Shown piece by piece: positions 35,516-49,100 of a stretch of DNA of 64,000 nucleotides (positions are counted from its first letter, which is position 1; the number at the start of each line of letters is the position of its first letter). The notes beneath the pieces are model-generated. The model was not told the origin of the DNA and ran no database searches. It saw only the letters and a program-made list of their open reading frames with translations. The DNA is from G965222535 sp965222535 (lineage in GTDB: Bacteria; Pseudomonadota; Gammaproteobacteria; HK1): the NCBI GenBank assembly GCA_965222535.1, contig OZ244957.1, positions 744,001-808,000 of the forward strand, in the 5' to 3' direction. Both the position numbers and the translations under genes were made by a program.

Positions 35516-38500
35516 TCACCAGCGGAGCATCCCGCTGGCCCCAAAGTCACGCACCTGGTTGCCAAACAACGAAAACTGCAGCCTGCCTTTGTTCAGCTTC
35601 ACACCAAGGCTCATATCCGACTTCGTATCACGCCGCATCACCACGGAGGTATAAGGCCGCAGCTCAACGCCGCCGTAACCCAATCCGTAGCTCAACAACA
35701 ACTGCGCCCGATCCGGTGCCAACCCGCGCCCACTGGCGTTGGTGCGCCGCAGCGCTGTAATTCCATCCGCCCACAACTTGTTGGCCTGCGTTACCTGCCC
35801 CCAACGCGGAATCAGCTTCAGCGCTAAGCCGCGTCCCAGCAACCCCGGCTTCAGCTCGAAGGTCGCATCCAGACCCCACTCGTGGTAATCCTCACTGTGC
35901 GCCACCAACAACCGCACCCGTGAACTCACCGCAAGTCCCAGCGCCGCATCGCTATAACCCACTTGCGCGCCTATATCCAATCCCTGGCCTTTGACCGCGT
36001 CCCCACCATCGGTACGCACACCAAGCTCAACGCCCGCTCGGCTGCGAGCCGTCTTGCTCAGCCGCCAGCGATTGTTTGCTGACAACGCCAAGCGCAATTG
36101 ATGCACATCCAAATTCGTCGCGTTCAGATAACCAACAACTGCATCCGATTCCATCGCTACGACAAATCCATCCGCTTTCACGCTGACCCGTGCACCGCCC
36201 AGCGATAACAACCGGCGCTTCACGCCAAACAGCACGGCAGACATTTCAACATCTGTCTCTCGTACGCCATCCTGCTCATCACGATCATCGAGCTCGGCTG
36301 TCCCCGTCCCGCGCCCAAGCGCGCCCCAGAAACTCAAACCAGCACCAGAATCCCAATTCGCATACGGCCATACCGCCGCCATCACCGTATCTACATCAAT
36401 GCGCCCCGTACCGTCAGCCGCCTGCTCGGAATGTCCCTCACTTGTGCTGTGCGACAGCGCCACCCCCAGCAGCAACGCCTTCGTCGCTTGGTAGTCGGCT
36501 CCCAGATACCCCGACAACGACCGCCCCTTCAAGCGTAATCCATCACTCACCCGTTCATACCCACTGGCGTGACCTCTGCCCCATACCGTCCATCCCATAA
36601 GACCAGCCGACGCACCCCCCTCCGAGGCCCCCAACGGCATCAGGAATGAACTGCCGCTCACTAGCCCTTTGCGGAATTTATTCCATTGCGCCCGATACCC
36701 ATCAAACTGCCGCTGCCAATCCGCCTCAAGCCGTTCCCAGCGCTTGCCTAAACCAAAGTCACCGGAAAGCTCGCGCTCCTTCCCACTCCACTCCCCGCTA
36801 CGCTGCACGTAATCCCAATCCATCCAGCGGCTCAACTGCGCCCACTGACGCTCCAAGCGCCCGCCCCATTGATCGGTTAACTCGCTCGCTCGCGCACCAT
36901 TCGCCCAGTGCTTCAGCTTCAGCGCGTTCCCCGATACAGTGATATGCTGCCCCTCACCGAATCGGCCTTCGAACACAGCCGCCGCATTAATCACCGCATC
37001 ACGTCCCACACCGGCTAACACAGCGGCCACCCTTTGGGTGCGCGTGCCCATTACCACCGTCGGACGCACTGTCGCCAGCACCACCGCCGATGCACTCAGT
37101 CCCTCTCCATCGCTGGCGCTCACCACTAGCATGTAGCTCATATCATTGGCAACCGCCCCACCGTTGTACTCAATCACACCGCTCGCCGCCGCCACGCTGA
37201 ATACCTCGCTGCCGCCACTCACCAAACTGTAGATCAGCACATCACCATCTGCATCCATTGCTTGAACGCTTCCCAGCAGCGTCTCCGTATCATTAATGCT
37301 GAACGTATAACGCGCCGCCTCAAACGCAGGGGCCGTGTTCACTATCGCCGTCACCTCGACCGTCACCGCCGCCGTGGCGCTCAAACCGCCTGCATCCTGC
37401 GCACTCACCACCAACGTGTAGCTCACCGTCGTAGACACCGTATCGCCGCTGTAGCTCACCACCCCGCTCGCCGCAACCACACTGAACACCCCGCTGCTGC
37501 CACTCACTAGGCTGTAGCTCAGCGTGCCACCGTTCGCATCCGTTGCAACCACCGTCCCCACCAACCCTGCAGCATTCACCGTGAACACATAACTCGTTTC
37601 GGCAAACGCCGGTGCTACCGCCGTTGCCGCAACCACTACCTCGACCGTCGCCGATGCACTCAAGCCGCCTGCATCCTGTGCACTCACCACCAACGTATAG
37701 CTCATCGCCGTAGACACCGTATCGCCGCTGTAGCTCACCACGCCGCTCGCCGGGCTCACACTGAATACCCCGCTGCCGCCACTCACTAGGCTGTAGCTCG
37801 GCGTGCCGCCGTTTGCATCCGTTGCAACCACCGTCCCCACCAACCCCGCAGCATTCACCGTGAACACATAACTCGTCTCGGCAAACGCCGGTGCTACCGC
37901 CGTTGCCGCAACCACTACCTCGACCATCACCGATGCACTCAAGCCGCCTGCATCCTGTGCACTCACCACCAACGTATAGCTCATCGCCGTAGACACCGTA
38001 TCGCCGCTGTACAGAACCACACCGCTCGCCGGGCTCACACTGAATACCCCGCTGCCGCCACTCACTAGGCTGTAGCTCGGCGTGCCGCCGTTTGCATCCG
38101 TTGCAACCACCGTCCCCACCAACCCCGCAGCATTCACCGTGAACGTATAACTCGTCTCGGCAAACGCCGGTGCTACCGCCGGTGCTACCGCCGTTGCCGC
38201 AACCACTACCTCGACCGTCGCCGATGCACTCAAGCCGCCTGCATCCTGTGCACTCACCACCAACGTATAGCTCATCGCCGTAGACACCGTATCGCCGCTG
38301 TAGCTCACCACGCCGCTCGCCGGGCTCACACTGAACACCCCGCTGCCGCCACTCACTAGGCTGTAGCTCGGCGTGCCGCCGTTTGCATCCGTTGCAACCA
38401 CCGTCCCCACCAACCCCGCAGCATTCACCGTGAACGTATAACTCGTCTCGGCAAACAGCGGTGCTACCGCCGTTGCCGCAACCACTACCTCGACCGTCGC

Positions 38501-41500
38501 CGATGCACTCAAGCCGCCTGCATCCTGTGCACTCACCACCAACGTATAGCTCATCGCCGTAGACACCGTATCGCCGCTGTAGCTCACCACGCCGCTCGCC
38601 GGGCTCACACTGAACACCCCGTTGCCGCCACTCACTAGGCTGTAGCTCGGTGTGCCGCCGTTTGCATCCGTTGCAACCACCGTCCCCACCAACCCCGCAG
38701 CATTCACCGTGAACGTATAACTCGTCTCGGCAAACGCCGGTGCTACCGCCGTTGCCGCAACCACTACCTCGACCATCGCCGATGCACTCAAGCCGCCTGC
38801 ATCCTGTGCACTCACCACCAACGTATAGCTCATCGCCGTAGACACCGTATCGCCGCTGTAACTCACCACGCCGCTCGCCGGGCTCACACTGAATACCCCG
38901 CTGCCGCCACTCACTAGGCTGTAGCTCGGCGTGCCGCCGTTTGCATCCGTTGCAACCACCGTCCCCACCAACCCCGCAGCATTCACCGTGAACGTATAAC
39001 TCGTCTCGGCAAACAGCGGTGCTACCGCCGTTGCCGCAACCACTACCTCGACCATCGCCGAGGCACTCAAGCCGCCTGCATCCTGTGCACTCACCACCAA
39101 CGTATAGCTCATCGCCGTAGACACCGTATCGCCGCTGTACTCGACAACCCCGCTTGTCTCACCCACGCTGAATACCCCGCTGCCGCCACTCACTAGGCTG
39201 TAGCTCGGCGTGCCGCCGTTTGCATCCGTTGCAACCACCGTCCCCACCAACCCCGCAGCATTCACCGTGAACGTATAACTCGTCTCGGCAAACGCCGGTG
39301 CTACCGCCGTTGCCGCAACCACTACCTCGACCATCGCCGATGCACTCAAGCCGCCTGCATCCTGTGCACTCACCACCAACGTATAGCTCATCGCCGTAGA
39401 CACCGTATCGCCGCTGTACTCGACAACCCCGCTCGCCGGGCTCACACTGAACACCCCGCTGCCGCCACTCACTAGGCTGTAGCTCGGCGTGCCGCCGTTT
39501 GCATCCGTTGCAACCACCGTCCCCACCAACCCCGCAGCATTCACCGTGAACGTATAACTCGTCTCGGCAAACAGCGGTGGGAGGTTGATGGTGAACGCTG
39601 CGGTCAGACTGGTGGTAAAGCCATAAAACCCGCTTGCGAAACTACTGCCAGTCAGTTCGATGGTGGTATAGGTGCTTGGGGGCAGGACGAACGCCACACT
39701 GGAGGTAGTGCCCGCAGCAATAGTGACCGTGCCGCTGGTCTCGGCGGCGGCACCACCCGACGCTTCCCAAGTCACCGAAGAGTACGCTGGGCCGGGGAAA
39801 TCACTGCGCACCCGGAACCCGGTGGCACTGATCTGCTCCAGTGATAAGCCGACTGGAAAATCAGCGCCCGGATTATCGCTCACATTCAGTAATGTTAAAG
39901 AGGTCAGACCGGCAAACACATTATCCGGCAAGCTGCTCAAATCGTTATTGTTCAATCTCAGAGTGGTCAAGTTGCTCAGACCCGCAAATACCCCCGCAGG
40001 CAAGCTGCTCAACTGGTTACCAAGCAAACTCAGAATCCCTAAGCTGCTCAAGCCGCCAAACACCCCCGCAGGCAGCACGCTCAACTTGTTATTACTTATG
40101 TACAACTCTTCCAAACTGCCGAGATCAGCAAACACGCCTAGAGGTAGGCTGCCTAAATCGTTAGCGATCAAACTCAGAAACTCTAGGCTGCTCAGATCCG
40201 CAAACACCTCCGCAGGCAGACTGCTCAAATCGTTAGCGTTCAACTGCAAAGTGCCTATCTCGCCGAGGCCCGCAAAATCTATGGCTACCAGCGACGTAAT
40301 GGTCTGGCTTCTTAAATCGAAAGTATCGGTCACCGCAGTCATCAACTCCGCCTCTGTCACGCTCTCACACAAGGAAACGCTGCTGATGAGGCTGACGAGG
40401 CTGACGATCCCCTCCCGTACCTGCGCTGTACGGTCACAGATGCCGATCCTGACCGTGGCTGTAACCTCCGTAAAGCCGCTATCGTCAATGGCGCGGACGG
40501 TCAGCGCATAGCTATTGGCGAACGTCACATCTTCAATGCCGGTACCGATATAACTGACCACCCCGCTCGCATTTACAACCGAGAATTTGCCCTCAGGGTT
40601 GCCAACCAGCGAATACGTGATCGGATCGTTGTTCGCATCGGTGGCGACGACCGTACCCAACGATGCGCGATTGGTCGCCGTCAGGAAGAACGGGCCCGCG
40701 GCGCTAAACTGCGGTGGCTGATCCGCTATCACCTCGATCGTGATCGCAACCGCGCTGCTAAGGGCACCATCGCTCGCCCGTACCGTCAGGGTGTAACTGG
40801 GGGTGCTCTCTGCATCCTCCCCGCTGCCGATGTAACTCACCACCCCGCTCGCGCTGCCGATGCTGAAGCGCGCGGTATCGCCGATGAGCAGACTGTAGCC
40901 GGGGATGGCACCGTCGGCATCGCTGGCGCTGACGCTGCCGACAAACACCGGGTTATCGGTGCCGGACCGCCCCTCCCTCAGGGTGAAGCTGTACGCAGCA
41001 CTGGCAAACAGCGGCGCGTTGTCGTTTTCGTTGCTGATGAGCACCGTGACGGTAGCGAAGACGAACAAATCGCTCGATTCACTGTCCGTTGCCTGTACCG
41101 TCAGGGTGTAGCTGGAGACTACCTCGAAGTCCTCGCCGCTGCCGATGTAACTCACCACCCCATCCGCAATGCCGACACTGAAGCGCTCCGTAGCGCCAGC
41201 GCTCAAACTGTAGAGCGGGGCGACACCATCGGCATCGCTGGCGCTGACGCTGCCGATGACCACCGGGCTCTGGGTGCCGGATTGCCCCTCGGGCACCGTG
41301 AAGCTGTACGGCGCGGCAGCAAACAGCGGCGCGTTGTCGTTTTCGTTGCTGATCAGCACCGTCACCTCGGCAGCGGTAAATACCGCAGCAGACGCGCCAT
41401 CGGTGGCCCGTACCGTCAGCGTATACGCATCCGAGCGCGTCTCAAAGTCCTCGCCCGTGCCGATGTAACTCACCACCCCGCTCGCGCTGCCCACACTGAA

Positions 41501-43131
41501 GCGCTCCGTAGCGCCAGCGCTCAAACTGTAGAGCGGGGCGACACCATCGGCATCGCTGGCGCTGACGCTGCCGATGACCACCGGGCTCTGGGTGCCGGAT
41601 TGCCCCTCGGGCACCGTGAAGCTGTACGGCGCGGCAGCAAACAGCGGCGCGTTGTCGTTTTCGTTGCTGATCAGCACCGTCACCTCGGCAGCGGTAAATA
41701 CCGCAGCAGACGCGCCATCGGTGGCCCGTACCGTCAGCGTATACGCATCCGAGCGCGTCTCGTAGTCCTCGCCCGTGCCGATGTAACTCACCACCCCGCT
41801 CGCGCTGCCCACACTGAAGCGCTCCGTAGCGCCAGCGCTCAAACTGTAGCGCGGGACGACACCATCGGCATCGCTGGCGCTAACGCTGCCGATGACCACC
41901 GGGCTCTGGGTGCCGGATTGCCCCTCGGGCACCGTGAAGCTGTACGGCGCGGCAGCAAACAGCGGCGCGTTGTCGTTTTCGTTGCTGATCAGCACCGTCA
42001 CCTCGGCAGCGGTAAATACCGCAGCGGACGCGCCATCGGTGGCCCGTACCGTCAGCGTATACGCATCCGAGCGCGTCTCAAAGTCCTCGCCCGTGCCGAT
42101 GTAACTCACCACCCCGCTCGCGCTGCCCACACTGAAGCGCTCCGTAGCGCCAGCGCTCAAACTGTAGAGCGGGGCGACACCATCGGCATCGCTGGCGCTG
42201 ACGCTGCCGATGACCACCGGGCTCTGGGTGCCGGATTGCCCCTCGGGCACCGTGAAACTGTACGGCGCGGCAGCAAACAGCGGCGCGTTGTCGTTTTCGT
42301 TGCTGATCAGCACCGTCACATCGGCAGTGGTAAATACCGCGGCGGACGCGCCATCGGTGGCCCGTACCGTCAGCGTATACGCATCCGAGCGCGTCTCAAA
42401 GTCCTCGCCCGTGCCGATGTAGCTCACCACCCCGCTCGCGCTGCCCACACTGAAGCGCTCCGTAGCGCCAGCGCTCAGGCTGTAGAGCGGGGCGACACCA
42501 TCGGCATCGCTGGCACTGACGCTGCCGATGACCACCGGGCTCTGGGTGCCGGATTGCCCCTCGGGCACCGTGAAGCTGTACGGCGCGGCAGCAAACAGCG
42601 GCGCGTTGTCGTTTTCGTTGCTGATCAGCACCGTCACCTCGGCAGCGGTAAATACCGCGGCGGACGCGCCATCGGTGGCCCGTACCGTCAGCGTATACGC
42701 ATCCGAGCGCGTCTCAAAGTCCTCGCCCGTGCCGATGTAACTCACCACCCCGCTCGCGCTGCCCACACTGAAGCGCTCCGTAGCGCCAGCGCTCAAACTG
42801 TAGAGCGGGGCGACACCGTCGGCATCGCTGGCGCTGACGCTGCCGATGACCACCGGGCTCTGGGTGCCGGATTGCCCCTCGGGCACCGTGAAGCTGTACA
42901 GCGCGGCAGCAAACAGCGGCGCGTTGTCGTTTTCGTTGCTGATCAGCACCGTCACCTCGGCAGCGGTAAATACCGCAGCAGACGCGCCATCGGTGGCCCG
43001 TACCGTCAGCGTATACGCATCCGAGCGCGTCTCAAAGTCCTCGCCCGTGCCGATGTAACTCACCACCCCGCTCGCGCTGCCCACACTGAAGCGCTCCGTA
43101 GCGCCAGCGCTCAAACTGTAGAGCGGGGCGA
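35516..43131 (-). CDS. Giant autotransporter adhesin, C-terminal part (cadherin-like repeats, LRR, beta barrel)
   Basis: About 2,530 codons are open on the minus strand, entering from an inverted segment. In coding order: six and a half 106-aa cadherin-like units (43,131-41,100), diverged cadherin-like domains, a leucine-rich block (about 40,310-39,850), eight copies of a domain of about 93 aa with FTVNAAGLVGTVVATDANGG (about 39,580-37,370) plus one diverged copy, a Trp/Arg-rich helical linker, and an outer-membrane beta barrel (about 36,640-35,516). The barrel ends GASGMLRW, with the aromatic last residue expected of type V secretion. The protein is exported, threaded through its own barrel and displayed on the surface. 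The start codon belongs far upstream at about 60.9 kb. The upstream edge at 43,131 is abnormal. Confidence 0.85.
41090..43131 (-). repeat. 318-bp tandem cadherin-like units, C-terminal array
   Basis: About six complete near-identical units plus a broken one, stepping exactly 318 bp. Each encodes NENDNAPLF, SFTVPEGQSGTQSP, SASDADG, SVGSASGVVSYIGTGED and YTLTVRATDGAS. DxNDN/DAD/xED residues resemble calcium sites of cadherin domains. Mostly the AAPYSF variant. Confidence 0.95.
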
Positions 43132-46100
43132 CCGTCGGCAGCGCGTAAATACCTGACGGTACGGGCCACCGATGGCGCGTCCGCCGCGGTATTTACCGCT
43201 GCCGAGGTGACGGTGCTGATCAGCAACGAAAACGACAACGCGCCACTGTTTGCTGCCGCGCTGTACAGCTTCACGGTGCCCGAGGGGCAATCCGGCACCC
43301 AGAGCCCGGTGGTCATCGGCAGCGTCAGCGCCAGCGATGCCGACGGTGTCGCCCCGCTCTACAGTTTGAGCGCTGGCGCTACGGAGCGCTTCAGTGTGGG
43401 CAGCGCGAGCGGGGTGGTGAGTTACATCGGCACGGGCGAGGACTTTGAGACGCGCTCGGATGCGTATACGCTGACGGTACGGGCCACCGATGGCGCGTCT
43501 GCTGCGGTATTTACCGCTGCCGAGGTGACGGTGCTGATCAGCAACGAAAACGACAACGCGCCGCTGTTTGCTGCCGCGCTGTACAGCTTCACGGTGCCCG
43601 AGGGGCAATCCGGCACCCAGAGCCCGGTGGTCATCGGCAGCGTCAGCGCCAGCGATGCCGACGGTGTCGCCCCGCTCTACAGTTTGAGCGCTGGCGCTAC
43701 GGAGCGCTTCAGTGTGGGCAGCGCGAGCGGGGTGGTGAGCTACATCGGCACGGGCGAGGACTTTGAGACGCGCTCGGATGCGTATACGCTGACGGTACGG
43801 GCCACCGATGGCGCGTCCGCCGCGGTATTTACCGCTGCCGAGGTGACGGTGCTGATCAGCAACGAAAACGACAACGCGCCACTGTTTGCTGCCGCGCTGT
43901 ACAGCTTCACGGTGCCCGAGGGGCAATCCGGCACCCAGAGCCCGGTGGTCATCGGCAGCGTCAGCGCCAGCGATGCCGACGGTGTCGCCCCGCTCTACAG
44001 TTTGAGCGCTGGCGCTACGGAGCGCTTCAGTGTGGGCAGCGCGAGCGGGGTGGTGAGTTACATCGGCACGGGCGAGGACTTTGAGACGCGCTCGGATGCG
44101 TATACGCTGACGGTACGGGCCACCGATGGCGCGTCCGCCGCGGTATTTACCGCTGCCGAGGTGACGGTGCTGATCAGCAACGAAAACGACAACGCGCCAC
44201 TGTTTGCTGCCGCGCTGTACAGCTTCACGGTGCCCGAGGGGCAATCCGGCACCCAGAGCCCGGTGGTCATCGGCAGCGTCAGCGCCAGCGATGCCGACGG
44301 TGTCGCCCCGCTCTACAGTTTGAGCGCTGGCGCTACGGAGCGCTTCAGTGTGGGCAGCGCGAGCGGGGTGGTGAGTTACATCGGCACGGGCGAGGACTTT
44401 GAGACGCGCTCGGATGCGTATACGCTGACGGTACGGGCCACCGATGGCGCGTCCGCTGCGGTATTTACCGCTGCCGAGGTGACGGTGCTGATCAGCAACG
44501 AAAACGACAACGCGCCGCTGTTTGCTGCCGCGCCGTACAGCTTCACGGTGCCCGAGGGGCAATCCGGCACCCAGAGCCCGGTGGTCATCGGCAGCGTCAG
44601 CGCCAGCGATGCCGACGGTGTCGCCCCGCTCTACAGTTTGAGCGCTGGCGCTACGGAGCGCTTCAGTGTGGGCAGCGCGAGCGGGGTGGTGAGCTACATC
44701 GGCACGGGCGAGGACTTTGAGACGCGCTCGGATGCGTATACGCTGACGGTACGGGCCACCGATGGTGCGTCCGCCGCGGTATTTACCGCTGCCGAGGTGA
44801 CGGTGCTGATCAGCAACGAAAACGACAACGCGCCACTGTTTGCTGCCGCGCTGTACAGCTTCACGGTGCCCGAGGGGCAATCCGGCACCCAGAGCCCGGT
44901 GGTCATCGGCAGCGTCAGCGCCAGCGATGCCGACGGTGTCGCCCCGCTCTACAGTTTGAGCGCTGGCGCTACGGAGCGCTTCAGTGTGGGCAGCGCGAGC
45001 GGGGTGGTGAGCTACATCGGCACGGGCGAGGATTACGAGACGCGCTCGGATGCGTATACGCTGACGGTACGGGCCACCGATGGCGCGTCCGCTGCGGTAT
45101 TTACCGCTGCCGAGGTGACGGTGCTGATCAGCAACGAAAACGACAACGCGCCGCTGTTTGCTGCCGCGCTGTACAGCTTCACGGTGCCCGAGGGGCAATC
45201 CGGCACCCAGAGCCCGGTGGTCATCGGCAGCGTCAGCGCCAGCGATGCCGACGGTGTCGCCCCGCTCTACAGTTTGAGCGCTGGCGCTACGGAGCGCTTC
45301 AGTGTGGGCAGCGCGAGCGGGGTGGTGAGCTACATCGGCACGGGCGAGGACTTTGAGACGCGCTCGGATGCGTATACGCTGACGGTACGGGCCACCGATG
45401 GCGCGTCCGCTGCGGTATTTACCGCTGCCGAGGTGACGGTGCTGATCAGCAACGAAAACGACAACGCGCCGCTGTTTGCTGCCGCGCCGTACAGCTTCAC
45501 GGTGCCCGAGGGGCAATCCGGCACCCAGAGCCCGGTGGTCATCGGCAGCGTCAGTGCCAGCGATGCCGATGGTGTCGCCCCGCTCTACAGTTTGAGCGCT
45601 GGCGCTACGGAGCGCTTCAGTGTGGGCAGCGCGAGCGGGGTGGTGAGTTACATCGGCACGGGCGAGGACTTTGAGACGCGCTCGGATGCGTATACGCTGA
45701 CGGTACGGGCCACCGATGGCGCGTCTGCTGCGGTATTTACCGCTGCCGAGGTGACGGTGCTGATCAGCAACGAAAACGACAACGCGCCGCTGTTTGCTGC
45801 CGCGCTGTACAGCTTCACGGTGCCCGAGGGGCAATCCGGCACCCAGAGCCCGGTGGTCATCGGCAGCGTCAGCGCCAGCGATGCCGACGGTGTCGCCCCG
45901 CTCTACAGTTTGAGCGCTGGCGCTACGGAGCGCTTCAGTGTGGGCAGCGCGAGCGGGGTGGTGAGCTACATCGGCACGGGCGAGGACTTTGAGACGCGCT
46001 CGGATGCGTATACGCTGACGGTACGGGCCACCGATGGCGCGTCCGCTGCGGTATTTACCGCTGCCGAGGTGACGGTGCTGATCAGCAACGAAAACGACAA

Positions 46101-49100
46101 CGCGCCGCTGTTTGCTGCCGCGCCGTACAGCTTCACGGTGCCCGAGGGGCAATCCGGCACCCAGAGCCCGGTGGTCATCGGCAGCGTCAGCGCCAGCGAT
46201 GCCGACGGTGTCGCCCCGCTCTACAGTTTGAGCGCTGGCGCTACGGAGCGCTTCAGTGTGGGCAGCGCGAGCGGGGTGGTGAGTTACATCGGCACGGGCG
46301 AGGACTACGAGACGCGCTCGGATGCGTATACGCTGACGGTACGGGCCACCGATGGCGCGTCTGCTGCGGTATTTACCGCTGCCGAGGTGACGGTGCTGAT
46401 CAGCAACGAAAACGACAACGCGCCGCTGTTTGCTGCCGCGCTGTACAGCTTCACGGTGCCCGAGGGGCAATCCGGCACCCAGAGCCCGGTGGTCATCGGC
46501 AGCGTCAGCGCCAGCGATGCCGACGGTGTCGCCCCGCTCTACAGTTTGAGCGCTGGCGCTACGGAGCGCTTCAGTGTGGGCAGCGCGAGCGGGGTGGTGA
46601 GCTACATCGGCACGGGCGAGGACTTTGAGACGCGCTCGGATGCGTATACGCTGACGGTACGGGCCACCGATGGCGCGTCCGCCGCAGTATTTACCGCTGC
46701 CGAGGTGACGGTGCTGATCAGCAACGAAAACGACAACGCGCCGCTGTTTGCTGCCGCGCCGTACAGCTTCACGGTGCCCGAGGGGCAATCCGGCACCCAG
46801 AGCCCGGTGGTCATCGGCAGCGTCAGCGCCAGCGATGCCGATGGTGTCGCCCCGCTCTACAGCCTGAGCGCTGGCGCTACGGAGCGCTTCAGTGTGGGCA
46901 GCGCGAGCGGGGTGGTGAGTTACATCGGCACGGGCGAGGACTTTGAGACGCGCTCGGATGCGTATACGCTGACGGTACGGGCCACCGATGGCGCGTCTGC
47001 TGCGGTATTTACCGCTGCCGAGGTGACGGTGCTGATCAGCAACGAAAACGACAACGCGCCGCTGTTTGCTGCCGCGCCGTACAGCTTCACGGTGCCCGAG
47101 GGGCAATCCGGCACCCAGAGCCCGGTGGTCATCGGCAGCGTCAGCGCCAGCGATGCCGATGGTGTCGCCCCGCTCTACAGTTTGAGCGCTGGCGCTACGG
47201 AGCGCTTCAGTGTGGGCAGCGCGAGCGGGGTGGTGAGTTACATCGGCACGGGCGAGGACTTTGAGACGCGCTCGGATGCGTATACGCTGACGGTACGGGC
47301 CACCGATGGCGCGTCCGCTGCGGTATTTACCGCTGCCGAGGTGACGGTGCTGATCAGCAACGAAAACGACAACGCGCCGCTGTTTGCTGCCGCGCCGTAC
47401 AGCTTCACGGTGCCCGAGGGGCAATCCGGCACCCAGAGCCCGGTGGTCATCGGCAGCGTCAGCGCCAGCGATGCCGACGGTGTCGCCCCGCTCTACAGTT
47501 TGAGCGCTGGCGCTACGGAGCGCTTCAGTGTGGGCAGCGCGAGCGGGGTGGTGAGTTACATCGGCACGGGCGAGGACTACGAGACGCGCTCGGATGCGTA
47601 TACGCTGACGGTACGGGCCACCGATGGCGCGTCCGCCGCGGTATTTACCGCTGCCGAGGTGACGGTGCTGATCAGCAACGAAAACGACAACGCGCCGCTG
47701 TTTGCTGCCGCGCCGTACAGCTTCACGGTGCCCGAGGGGCAATCCGGCACCCAGAGCCCGGTGGTCATCGGCAGCGTCAGTGCCAGCGATGCCGATGGTG
47801 TCGCCCCGCTCTACAGTTTGAGCGCTGGCGCTACGGAGCGCTTCAGTGTGGGCAGCGCGAGCGGGGTGGTGAGCTACATCGGCACGGGCGAGGACTTTGA
47901 GACGCGCTCGGATGCGTATACGCTGACGGTACGGGCCACCGATGGCGCGTCCGCCGCGGTATTTACCACTGCCGAGGTGACGGTGCTGATCAGCAACGAA
48001 AACGACAACGCGCCGCTGTTTGCTGCCGCGCCGTACAGCTTCACGGTGCCCGAGGGGCAATCCGGCACCCAGAGCCCGGTGGTCATCGGCAGCGTCAGCG
48101 CCAGCGATGCCGATGGTGTCGCCCCGCTCTACAGTTTGAGCGCTGGCGCTACGGAGCGCTTCAGTGTGGGCAGCGCGAGCGGGGTGGTGAGTTACATCGG
48201 CACGGGCGAGGACTACGAGACGCGCTCGGATGCGTATACGCTGACGGTACGGGCCACCGATGGCGCGTCCGCTGCGGTATTTACCGCTGCCGAGGTGACG
48301 GTGCTGATCAGCAACGAAAACGACAACGCGCCGCTGTTTGCTGCCGCGCCGTACAGCTTCACGGTGCCCGAGGGGCAATCCGGCACCCAGAGCCCGGTGG
48401 TCATCGGCAGCGTCAGCGCCAGCGATGCCGATGGTGTCGCCCCGCTCTACAGTTTGAGCGCTGGCGCTACGGAGCGCTTCAGTGTGGGCAGCGCGAGCGG
48501 GGTGGTGAGTTACATCGGCACGGGCGAGGACTACGAGACGCGCTCGGATGCGTATACGCTGACGGTACGGGCCACCGATGGCGCGTCCGCTGCGGTATTT
48601 ACCGCTGCCGAGGTGACGGTGCTGATCAGCAACGAAAACGACAACGCGCCGCTGTTTGCTGCCGCGCCGTACAGCTTCACGGTGCCCGAGGGGCAATCCG
48701 GCACCCAGAGCCCGGTGGTCATCGGCAGCGAGCGCCAGCGATGCCGATGGTGTCGCCCGCGCTACAGTTTGAGCGCTGGCGCTACGGAGCGCTTCAGTGT
48801 GGGCAGCGCGAGCGGGGTGGTGAGTTACATCGGCACGGGCGAGGAAACGAGACGCGCTCGGATGCGTATACGTTGACGGTGACGGGCACCGATGGCGCGT
48901 CGGCAGCGGTATTTACCGCAGCAGACGCTGCCGATCGGTGGACGGTGCTGATCAGCAACGAAAACGACAACGCGCCGCTGTTTGCTGCCGCGCCGTACAG
49001 CTTCACGGTGCCCGAGGGGCAATCCGGCACCCAGAGCCCGGTGGTCATCGGCAGCGCTAGCGCCAGCGATGCCGATGGTGTCCCCGGGCTACAGTGCCGG

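Noticed and set aside
43111..48696. Very long antisense frames in the repeat arrays (also 41,282-43,156 and 49,425-54,605), with peptides such as MPLGHREAVRRGSK
   Set aside because: They are open only because each 318-bp unit happens to lack stops in that frame and the units are nearly identical and a multiple of three long. The other strand encodes cadherin-like domains with clear motifs.
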